Source of the DNA: Fuerstiella marisgermanici | GTDB taxonomy: Bacteria; Planctomycetota; Planctomycetia; Planctomycetales; Planctomycetaceae | Reading direction: 5' to 3' | Assembly: GCF_001983935.1 (NCBI RefSeq) | Contig: NZ_CP017641.1 | Coordinates: forward strand, 8,544,001 to 8,608,000 | Length of the DNA stretch: 64,000 nt | Shown here: positions 57,352 to 64,000 of the stretch, one piece after another | Layout of the letters: the number at the start of each line of letters is the position of its first letter | Numbering within the stretch: position 1 is the first letter of the stretch | The notes under the pieces: model-generated | Seen by the model: only the letters and a program-made list of their open reading frames with translations | Databases searched by the model: none | What the model was told of the DNA's origin: nothing | Made by a program: the position numbers and the translations under genes

Positions 57352-59760
57352 TCACCGTTGATCATGACTGATTTCCATCAGTCGCTGCCGAATTTCAGGG
57401 TCAAGATATCGATCGACGTGACCCCAATCCTGATTGACTTGTTCCTGCCGAAGAGCTCGTTTAGCCGCGTCCACGGCTTCTTCCGTCATTTCCGCTTCCA
57501 GGTAGGTCTCCGCCATGTCCGCCAGCAATCGCCCGTGCGTCGGGTAAAGAGCCAGTGCGGCCTCAGCATCGTTGACGGCGGATTGCAGAAGACTTCTGTC
57601 GTTAACCGTTCTCCATCCGTAATACACGGCCTGACTTCTTAAATGATAGCCAACCCATCCGCGTCGATCAGCCTCAATCAATGCCGTCGCAGCATCGATC
57701 GCGGATTCTAATAACTGTCTGGAGCTGCCGTCATTGTCTGCGGGAAGGTCCCAGCTTTCAATGTCGGCACGATTTTTACCTGCCAGTCCTTCGCCCGCTG
57801 CCGCCTCAGCCGAATTCGCATTAAAATCGGATGATCGCGCAGCACGAGCCACGTTGGCCCGCATCACTTTATACGTCAGCCATTCTGCCTTCCGTTGGCG
57901 AGATTCCACCGCAAATGGGTCGATTTCAATAGCTCGATCAATCTGCTTCACCGCGTCGGACGCCCTGCCGTTGAGTTGCGAGCTTTGTGCCATCGCCAGG
58001 TACTGCTGGCTGGAAACCACGGGAATCAACCCAAATCGCACGGTGCCGACAGCGGCCGCGATGAAAAGTAAAGAAGCAACGCCGCGCAGCACGCGAGGCC
58101 CACGCTCCTCTGAGGCTGCTAGATCGGGCGAGCCAACGTCGAAACTACCTTCCGCCGCTGGTCGAGCCGTCGCGGCTGCGTGCAACACAAGGAGCAAGAG
58201 CATGACGCCCGAAATCTGTAATCCGCCGGCTCCCAGCAAGTGCACCAGCAGAGCCGCAAAGGCGGCAGTCGCGATACTTCGCGTGGGCTCCCAAAATTTG
58301 GCGATCACGGGAAGGATCGCCAAACCGGCCACCGGAACAACCCACAGACCGCTGTCCCATTCCAGCCAACCGCCGTCCGCCAGTCCGACGACGGCCAGGT
58401 CTGCAAAGTTGCCACCCTGAATCCAGTACCACACTACATGCAGTCCGAAGCCGCCGAATATCGCCGGGATCAGCCCGGAACCGCGAATGGCCAGCCGCCG
58501 CGACGGTGGAGGCGCTGTGCCGCGGGGATCGTTTTCAGCAGGACCGGAAGACGCGAGCAGACCACTTAGCATCAACAGCCCGACACCCGCCAAACCGGCG
58601 AGCCCGACTGACGCCCAGGCGTCCAGAACTATGTTGTGAGGATCCAGAATCTCTTCGCTGGCTTCGGCCGCTTTGTGAGTGAGGTACGCATTCCGGAAGT
58701 TCCCCGGCCCCGCGCCAAAGATCGGATCGTCCTGGATCACTCCGGCCGCCCCCAGCCAGTACAGCAGACGAAACTGCAATGATCGAGGAGATTCCAGAAC
58801 GACTTCCTTGTCGATCGCTCCCGTCAGCACGCCGGTCGTGACAACACCAACAAGGCCGCACAAACCGATCAGTAGAATGGGGCGTAGCTTCGTCATCGTC
58901 GCGTGACTTCGCCGCTGCAAAAGCAACAACGTCAGCCCGACAAAACCTGCGACCCACGCTGTGCGACTTTTCGTCAGCAGTAAGCAGTAAGCGATCACAA
59001 TCAATGCGAGAGTCAACCCCGCACGACTAAGCACGCTGCGCTTAGAATCTCCAAAAGCCGTCAGTACGCCGCTGGCCAAAATCAGCAACGCAACGACCAA
59101 CAGGCCACCCAGTGAATTAGCCAACGCAAACGCTCCGATTGGTTCAGAACTTGCCAACAATCGCTGTTCGAATAACTCCCGTTTGCGACCGGACGGTGGA
59201 ATGCCGTGCCGTTGTAGTTCCTGCTGAACGACGGCCACTTCCAACGCACTTTGAGCTGCCGCGCCTTCCGTTGTCGAATCCAGTTTTGAACGCTGCTGCA
59301 GGTACCATTCTGCTTTGCGAGGAAAGCTGATGTGGTGCTGACAGATTCCCAAAGCGGCCGAACCGAATCCCAGAGCGGTGATCAGAATCAACACGCTCCG
59401 TCGACCATTCGACTCCTGACAAAGCCGACGAGTGATCCACCATGCCACGCCAATCGCCGTCCATTCGAACGCCAGGTTCAACGCGGCTCGCCGATCGCCC
59501 AACGTCTTAAAAACGTGCCACGTCGACAACCAAAACGCGAAAACCAACAACACGACCGCAGGCGCGGCGAAGCGTTCAAACCCTCGCTTTTGTTCTGAGG
59601 TGGATCGCACAGCCGGAGTCGCGTTCCACGCGCAGATGGCTCCGCCGACAAGCCACGCTACCACAAGGTAAAGGCCGTCACCGCGAATGGCTCCTTCCGA
59701 CGGCCACATTAAGCTGGCCGTCAACAGACTGCCGAAGACGATTGTGTTCAGATGACGCAT
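57352..59760 (-). CDS. O-antigen ligase/polymerase-like membrane protein with C-terminal TPRs
   Basis: 802 residues from the ATG at 59760 (MRHLNTIVFGSLL), 7 bp past the stop of the WecA-like gene; an earlier ATG would overlap that gene. About twelve transmembrane segments, with a periplasmic loop GAGPGNFRNAYLTHKAAEASEEILDPHN typical of Wzy_C/WaaL. After about residue 605 the protein is soluble and TPR-like (LNGRASDAVKQIDRAIEIDPFAVESRQ, AALALYPTHGRLLADMAETYLE). It probably polymerises or ligates an undecaprenyl-linked glycan on the outer face of the membrane. The adjacent WecA-like gene supports this. Confidence 0.88.
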   Translation of the reverse strand: MRHLNTIVFGSLLTASLMWPSEGAIRGDGLYLVVAWLVGGAICAWNATPAVRSTSEQKRGFERFAAPAVVLLVFAFWLSTWHVFKTLGDRRAALNLAFEWTAIGVAWWITRRLCQESNGRRSVLILITALGFGSAALGICQHHISFPRKAEWYLQQRSKLDSTTEGAAAQSALEVAVVQQELQRHGIPPSGRKRELFEQRLLASSEPIGAFALANSLGGLLVVALLILASGVLTAFGDSKRSVLSRAGLTLALIVIAYCLLLTKSRTAWVAGFVGLTLLLLQRRSHATMTKLRPILLIGLCGLVGVVTTGVLTGAIDKEVVLESPRSLQFRLLYWLGAAGVIQDDPIFGAGPGNFRNAYLTHKAAEASEEILDPHNIVLDAWASVGLAGLAGVGLLMLSGLLASSGPAENDPRGTAPPPSRRLAIRGSGLIPAIFGGFGLHVVWYWIQGGNFADLAVVGLADGGWLEWDSGLWVVPVAGLAILPVIAKFWEPTRSIATAAFAALLVHLLGAGGLQISGVMLLLLVLHAAATARPAAEGSFDVGSPDLAASEERGPRVLRGVASLLFIAAAVGTVRFGLIPVVSSQQYLAMAQSSQLNGRASDAVKQIDRAIEIDPFAVESRQRKAEWLTYKVMRANVARAARSSDFNANSAEAAAGEGLAGKNRADIESWDLPADNDGSSRQLLESAIDAATALIEADRRGWVGYHLRSQAVYYGWRTVNDRSLLQSAVNDAEAALALYPTHGRLLADMAETYLEAEMTEEAVDAAKRALRQEQVNQDWGHVDRYLDPEIRQRLMEISHDQR

Positions 59761-59767
59761 CGGGGGC

Positions 59768-60877
59768 TCACGGAACTCGCTTCTGTTCGTCGGCAATGCT
59801 TCGCCGGCCGACGGTTTCGAGAATAGACACCAGCGATAGCACGCAGAAAATCAAAGCGATGATCAGCCATGCCCCCGTCCAATCCGTGACTTTGTAAAGC
59901 AGCAGTCCACCCAGTCCCGTCATGAGTGTGGCCAGATGGATCGTCAGCACCGCGCGCGAAGGGCGTAGTCCCAGCTCGACAAGGCGGTGTGAAAAGTGAC
60001 TCTTGTCGCCATGAAACGGGCTGCGGCCGCTGCGGAGTCGAATCCAGATGACGGTTACAAAATCGTACAACGGAATGGCCAGCACGCACAACGGCGCCAG
60101 AATCACGTGCCGGCTGCCGGAATGTTCGTAAAAGGTTCCCGCCACCGTAAATGTCGCCAGAAGAAAGCCGACCAGGTTGCTGCCGCTGTCGCCCATGAAA
60201 ATGGTCGCAGGTGGTCGGTTCCAGCACAAAAAGCCGCCAAGCGATCCGGCCAGCAGCAGCAATCCCGCGACGACAACTTCGTGGGGCTGACGAACCATTA
60301 CCAGCAGAACGCCGGCCGACATCAAAGCGGCGATGATTCCGATGCCCGCCGACAACCCGTCCATATTGTCCAGAAAGTTCATCGCATTTGTCAGCACCAA
60401 AATCCACAGCACCGTTACCACGATGCCGATCCACGGTTGAGCGACAAACACGGTCGCTTTTACGCCGCTTAACGTGACTCCTAACGCGACAGACGCCTGA
60501 ATTCCCAGACGCAGCTTCCAAGACAGGTTCCAGCGGTCATCGGCCAGGCCAGTTGCAAACAAGATGGCCGCTCCGCCCACGATCCCGGCCGTTTGCAGCG
60601 CGACCGCTCGGTCACCAGACAGGCTGCTGATCAGCCCGCCGAAGTAGGCAGACTGAGCATTTGCCGCGTTTTGGAAAACGACCAGCAGCCCAATGGGAAT
60701 AACCAGCCCCAAGAAGACGGCAATTCCGCCGCCCATCGGCGTCGGAGTGACGTGAACTTTTCGGTCTCCCGGCAAATCGACCAACCCCAGAATTGGCGCA
60801 GCTCGCCTCACAATCGGCGTTGCGAATAGGGAGACGAAAAATGCGGCAAAAAACGTCGCCAGAACAAACAGCAGCAT
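59768..60877 (-). CDS. wecA: WecA/MraY-type undecaprenyl-phosphate GlcNAc-1-P transferase
   Basis: 369 residues with about ten or eleven transmembrane segments. Family motifs: DLPGDRKVHVTPTPMGGG, the metal-binding FLDNMDGLSAG, IFMGDSGSNLVGFLL and the cytoplasmic loop HFSHRLVELGLRPSRAV. It transfers a sugar-1-phosphate from a UDP-sugar to undecaprenyl phosphate, the first step of surface-polysaccharide or O-antigen assembly. WecA is favoured over MraY because HSHR rather than the MraY lipid signature is seen. It heads an operon with the ligase/TPR protein and DUF1573. Confidence 0.9.
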   Translation of the reverse strand: MLLFVLATFFAAFFVSLFATPIVRRAAPILGLVDLPGDRKVHVTPTPMGGGIAVFLGLVIPIGLLVVFQNAANAQSAYFGGLISSLSGDRAVALQTAGIVGGAAILFATGLADDRWNLSWKLRLGIQASVALGVTLSGVKATVFVAQPWIGIVVTVLWILVLTNAMNFLDNMDGLSAGIGIIAALMSAGVLLVMVRQPHEVVVAGLLLLAGSLGGFLCWNRPPATIFMGDSGSNLVGFLLATFTVAGTFYEHSGSRHVILAPLCVLAIPLYDFVTVIWIRLRSGRSPFHGDKSHFSHRLVELGLRPSRAVLTIHLATLMTGLGGLLLYKVTDWTGAWLIIALIFCVLSLVSILETVGRRSIADEQKRVP

Positions 60878-61275
60878 GGACTCACTTTCAGACGGCCCTC
60901 CAAAACACGATCGGCCGCAGAAACCTACGGCAAACGCCTACGTGGCGACAGGCATAAAACCGAACTGAGGCGGGATTCGTTGGGTCTGAGGGACGTCGCC
61001 AGATTGTAAATTCGCCATTTTGGAGGCCTGTCCGGGGCGCAAACGCGCATGATTTTTGAAATTTGCGACACCGCAGGATCACGGATTTGTAGTTTTTGGC
61101 AGCTTAAACCAACTGGTGGTCGCTGAAGTGAAACTCGCGCAACTGCTTGTGACAGAATGGTTTGCGACACAAATTTTCAAATTGTTGCGGTTTTGGCGCG
61201 GCACTTGCCAACACTTGTTATCAGAACGAGTCAATCACTCTTCAAACCGGAATCAATCTGAGAAGGATATAAATC
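60878..61275. other. 398-bp divergent intergenic region
   Basis: Separates the WecA operon from the small TPR-like gene. Rich in A/T runs in its second half, with the sigma-54-like site at 61194-61209. The RBS GAGAAGGA lies at 61259-61266. No ORF was seen. Confidence 0.6.
61194..61209 (+). promoter_or_regulatory. Sigma-54 (RpoN) -24/-12 promoter
   Basis: TGGCGCGGCACTTGCC matches TGGCACGNNNNTTGCW except at A to G and the last base, with GG and GC exactly 10 nt apart and a T before it. It would start transcription near 61219-61220, about 56 nt before the ATG of the downstream gene. No upstream activator site was recognised. Confidence 0.6.
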
Positions 61276-61677
61276 ATGAGAAGCCAAATCACTCCTCGAT
61301 CAATTCGCCACCTTGTTGCTGCTGACGGTTACATGGCTCTGAACATGAACACGCGAGCCGTCGCGGAACTCGAAAAGACTGATGATCTCGGACCGCTGGA
61401 AGGCCCTCGCCGCCTGCTGCTGGGCCTGGCCCTCAAACGCTCAGGCGAAGAAGAATCAGCGATTCCTCACCTGGAACAAGCCGCTCGGCTGATGCCGACT
61501 CCCGTCCGTCGCTTTGCCTGGAGCGAATTGGTGAGCTGTTATCGGTCGATGGGCAACGATGAACTGGCCGATCTTGCCGAAACTCTCGGCGGTGATACAG
61601 AGTTCGAATTGCGAATCGCTCTGCCGTTTTCCGAGCTGAATATCACGTCGACAGAACGAGCCGTAGAACTGAATTGA
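61276..61677 (+). CDS. Small TPR-like protein
   Basis: 133 residues (MRSQITPRSIRHLVAAD). Helical, with tetratricopeptide-like pairs: GYMALNMNTRAVAELEK, LGLALKRSGEEESAIPHLEQAARLMP, RRFAWSELVSCYRSMGNDELADLAE. There is no signal peptide. The RBS (GAGAAGGA) is 9 nt before the ATG. It is flanked by a sigma-54-like promoter and its own terminator, so it is a single-gene, probably alternative-sigma-controlled unit. Role unknown; a protein-protein adaptor is plausible. Confidence 0.78.
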   Translation: MRSQITPRSIRHLVAADGYMALNMNTRAVAELEKTDDLGPLEGPRRLLLGLALKRSGEEESAIPHLEQAARLMPTPVRRFAWSELVSCYRSMGNDELADLAETLGGDTEFELRIALPFSELNITSTERAVELN

Positions 61678-61721
61678 CCTAAGTCGTTCTGTACCAACGC
61701 TTCTCAGCGATCACTTCTCCT

Positions 61722-61756
61722 AAAGGGGGCCTGCACACGACCGGGCCCCTTTTTTT
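61722..61756 (+). terminator. Rho-independent terminator of the TPR-like gene
   Basis: Stem AAAGGGG(G)CC / GG(G)CCCCTTT with one mismatch and an 8-10 nt loop, followed by seven T, 44 bp past the stop codon. Confidence 0.85.
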
Positions 61757-61915
61757 ATGCGCTAATTCGATCCGTTTGGCACGCTTGATCCCCTCTTGGC
61801 ATGGTCGCAGCCTGATCCGTAACCTACGCGATATGCCTGTTGAAGGTGATTCGAAAGCGCCGATCCTGATTGCAACGATTGGCTTGCTTCAACTGCTCGT
61901 TCGATGGATCGAACT

Positions 61916-62584
61916 ATGAATAAGACGTCCGCCTGTATTGTCGTGATGCTGTCTCTGACAGCCATTGTGTGTCTGCCCGGTTGCCGGGGCCGCCAGCATG
62001 CTCATGTGCTGACGAAGAATGACGAGGACATGGTCGGCAGCCACGAAGCGGGGGCTGAAACATGGAAGCCGCTGATCAACGAAGCCGTTGCCAAGATGCT
62101 TGGGCGAGCCTGCATGGACGTGCAGACTGTGTCTTACACCGAACCAGGCGGACTACCGGTTCGCAAGGTCTGCTTTGTCGGTGTTGAAAACAAAAGCAGC
62201 GAACCCATCGGAGATTTCCGAGAGCAAATCTACGAGCACATTGATTCTCAAATCGGGCAGGCGGATCACTTCCGGATGATCAGCCGCCGCTACGTCGAAG
62301 CGGCGATGGCGGAATGCCGCTGCCGCCCTGACCTCTTGGTTCTACCGGCCAAACAACGAGAACTTCAGGCCGCGCTGGAACGAGCTGACCAGCCGTTCGA
62401 CTTTCTGCTGTTCGCTCAAATTACATCCGGGACGACTCGAAGCAACAAAGACTACCAGCGTGACTACCTGTTGACGCTTGAGTTGCTGGACGTCCACTCC
62501 GGCGAAGCACTGAAAGAATCAGCGACGCTGCGCAAGGGATATCACAAATCGAAACTCGGCGAGTTGCGTCATTACGGTCGGTAA
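61916..62584 (+). CDS. LpoB-like lipoprotein (putative penicillin-binding-protein activator)
   Basis: 222 residues from the ATG at 61916 (MNKTSACIVVM); an ATG four codons earlier is also possible. Lipobox LPGC near residue 23. The folded part has LpoB character: LPVRKVCFVGVENKSSEPIGDFREQI, FRMISRRYVEAAMAE, FDFLLFAQITSGTTRSNKDYQRDY and LLTLELLDVHSGEA. LpoB stimulates the peptidoglycan synthase PBP1b in gammaproteobacteria. Homology is moderate and by eye. The next gene is a COG3014-like lipoprotein, the same neighbourhood as in Vibrio and related bacteria, which supports the call. Confidence 0.78.
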   Translation: MNKTSACIVVMLSLTAIVCLPGCRGRQHAHVLTKNDEDMVGSHEAGAETWKPLINEAVAKMLGRACMDVQTVSYTEPGGLPVRKVCFVGVENKSSEPIGDFREQIYEHIDSQIGQADHFRMISRRYVEAAMAECRCRPDLLVLPAKQRELQAALERADQPFDFLLFAQITSGTTRSNKDYQRDYLLTLELLDVHSGEALKESATLRKGYHKSKLGELRHYGR

Positions 62585-62587
62585 GGC

Positions 62588-64000
62588 ATGCAAAGAATTG
62601 CCCACGTAGCGAACGCGAGAATGCCGTTACACGTCGCTGGATTGGCGCTATGCGTGTTCTTCTGCGGCTGCCAAACGGCTGCGAAACAGCAGCTTGCCGC
62701 TATTGCTCGATTTGACGAAGGTAAACCGCAACAAGCCGTCGAAGCATTGACGCTGGCTGCCGAAAAACGCGGCGCAGAATTGGAGATCATCGCGGTCGAT
62801 CGCGGCATCGCTGCGCTAATGGCTGGTGATGCGGCGTCAAGCGAAACGCTGCTCCGAAAAACTCGGGAGCAGATGGATTTCCTGCGTCAAAAGGACGTGC
62901 GTGAACAGACTCAGGCGGTCCTCACTGACGATAAAGCCATCGCGTGGGCTGGTCGCGAATTCGAACAACGGATGGTGGACAACCTGCTGGTCCTATCCAG
63001 TTTGATGAACGATCGCGGCGATGCATTCGCCTATGCGACTCAGGTTATGAACCACGTTGCCGACGAAGGCGCAACGCTGGCGGAAAATAGCACTGGTGGC
63101 GAAGTCGTCGCCGTGTCGCATTCGGATTCGACCGCGCCGACCGCCACCGTACCGAGTTCCTCAGTGCTGCCAGCGACTCCGCCACCGCCGCCGGAACGAC
63201 TGGCTGCCAACGCACTGTCTGCATATCTATCGGCAGTTGTGCATTCCGAAAACGCGATGGACAGCGACGTCACCAACCGTGCGTTGCAGCAAGTGGCATA
63301 TTGGCAGCCGGATGCTGTTGCTGTGAGCGCTACACAGCAGCTTCAAAATCCTGTTGTCATGACCGAATTCGGGACTCAAACATCGAAGGGGCACGGCACG
63401 GTTCATGTGATCGTGTTTGCCGGGCGTGTGACTAATTGGACGTCCGAAACGGCTGCTCCCACGTCGGCTGCTCTGCTGCTGGCGGATCAAATTCTGAGTG
63501 CCGTGGGGGATCATTCCGTTCCGCCAACGATCGCTCCAGTGAAAATCGCGAGACCCGTTCATCGAGGGCGTCTGCATCCGTTCTCTACGGAAGTTCGTTT
63601 TCCAGGTCCTGACGAAAAAGGAATGCGTCTGACAGCAAAAACGATTGTCGACCTCAATCAGGTTGCGTGGGCTTCTTACGAACACAATCGCGACCAGCAA
63701 CTGGCGCGGGCGGTGGCTCGCCGCATTGTGAAGAAGGGGGCTGTTTACGCGGCCAAGGATCAACTGGCGATCACGGGCGACAGCGGTGCTGACCTTCTGC
63801 TAAATCTGGGAGGCATCGCGTGGGAGGCTTTGGAGAAAGCTGACACCCGCCACGTCCATCTACTGCCGGAACGCATTGAAGTCGCTCAGGCGTCGCTTCC
63901 TGCAGGCGACCATGATGTCGAAATCGGTAGCTCCACCATTCTGGCATTTCGCCACCTACCGACTTCCGCATCGACTCAGACAGTTCGAGTCCACGTTGAA
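62588..64000 (+). CDS. COG3014-like lipoprotein, 3'-truncated by the window
   Basis: 471 codons are open from the ATG at 62588, 3 bp after the LpoB-like stop, to the window end; no stop is seen, so the gene continues. Lipobox FCGC (LALCVFFCGCQ). TPR-like N-terminal half, a Pro-rich linker (ATPPPPPERL), then a beta-rich C-terminal half with the family segment EKADTRHVHLLPERIEVA and LPAGDHDVEI. COG3014 proteins sit next to LpoB in Vibrio and Haemophilus, and the same order is found here. Function unknown, likely envelope-linked. A second in-frame ATG at 62621 is an alternative start. Confidence 0.8.
   Translation, partial: MQRIAHVANARMPLHVAGLALCVFFCGCQTAAKQQLAAIARFDEGKPQQAVEALTLAAEKRGAELEIIAVDRGIAALMAGDAASSETLLRKTREQMDFLRQKDVREQTQAVLTDDKAIAWAGREFEQRMVDNLLVLSSLMNDRGDAFAYATQVMNHVADEGATLAENSTGGEVVAVSHSDSTAPTATVPSSSVLPATPPPPPERLAANALSAYLSAVVHSENAMDSDVTNRALQQVAYWQPDAVAVSATQQLQNPVVMTEFGTQTSKGHGTVHVIVFAGRVTNWTSETAAPTSAALLLADQILSAVGDHSVPPTIAPVKIARPVHRGRLHPFSTEVRFPGPDEKGMRLTAKTIVDLNQVAWASYEHNRDQQLARAVARRIVKKGAVYAAKDQLAITGDSGADLLLNLGGIAWEALEKADTRHVHLLPERIEVAQASLPAGDHDVEIGSSTILAFRHLPTSASTQTVRVHVE

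Noticed and set aside
61796-61811. Second sigma-54-like site before the LpoB-like gene
   Set aside because: Has GG-N10-GC but the -12 half (CAGC) lacks the TT of TTGC; too weak to call.
1-64000. tRNA, rRNA, CRISPR, prophage or defence islands
   Set aside because: None of the expected signatures was seen; the only mobile elements are the IS and the arm-bearing repeat.

Overview
The window reads as a chromosomal segment from a member of the Planctomycetota. This is inferred from the gene families, not from any marker gene. DUF1549/DUF1553 cytochromes, a cytochrome c/WD40 fusion, PPC-domain proteins, PQQ-like propeller proteins with a lipobox, DUF1573, a secretin with Gly-rich loops and many large secreted or lipoprotein genes are typical of marine planctomycetes. 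Coding density is high, base composition is moderately GC-rich, and operons are short with frequent strand switches. No rRNA, tRNA, CRISPR array or prophage was seen.

Layout. 1-8632 (+): three large secreted proteins in a row. They are a 5'-truncated DUF1549/DUF1553 cytochrome, a PPC/coiled-coil protein and a cytochrome c/WD40/coiled-coil protein. 8689-21344: housekeeping and mixed genes, namely an aminotransferase, glgB, an ExeA-like ATPase with a huge acidic tail, rnhA, infA, an HD phosphohydrolase, an FGE-like protein, a voltage-gated-type ion channel and class II fructose-bisphosphate aldolase. 21560-34270: large exported proteins (955 aa unknown, two PQQ-propeller proteins, a 614 aa membrane-anchored unknown, a Cys/Ser/Gly-rich secreted protein). 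This stretch is interrupted by an intact IS1634-like insertion sequence (25165-27215) with perfect 16-bp terminal inverted repeats. 34448-44787: a thioesterase, a GGCT-like protein, a 1331 aa secretin, a 248-bp tandem repeat with 30-bp inverted arms, a DUF2079 membrane protein and an alpha/beta-hydrolase lipoprotein.

44799-53280: the most accessory-looking part. A radical SAM protein is translationally coupled (ATGA) to an FAD oxidoreductase. A polymerase-beta-type nucleotidyltransferase sits behind a small helical protein, like a toxin-antitoxin pair. An asparagine-synthetase-like protein lacks the glutaminase cysteine and is in an operon with a lipoprotein and a GlmM-like mutase. A HExxH protein runs into an RlmN/Cfr-type radical SAM methyltransferase. 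53353-60877 (-): an envelope and electron-transfer run of wecA-like transferase, O-antigen-ligase/TPR protein, DUF1573, a phosphoesterase-like/tetraheme cytochrome lipoprotein, a SUKH protein and a DUF971 protein. 61194-64000 (+): a TPR-like small protein behind a near-consensus sigma-54 promoter, then an LpoB-like lipoprotein and a COG3014-like lipoprotein cut by the window end.

The best candidates for new biology are the nucleotidyltransferase pair, the coupled radical SAM/FAD pair, the LpoB/COG3014 lipoproteins in a planctomycete, the sigma-54 promoter, the inverted-arm tandem repeat, and the ExeA-like ATPase with its roughly 770-residue acidic tail.
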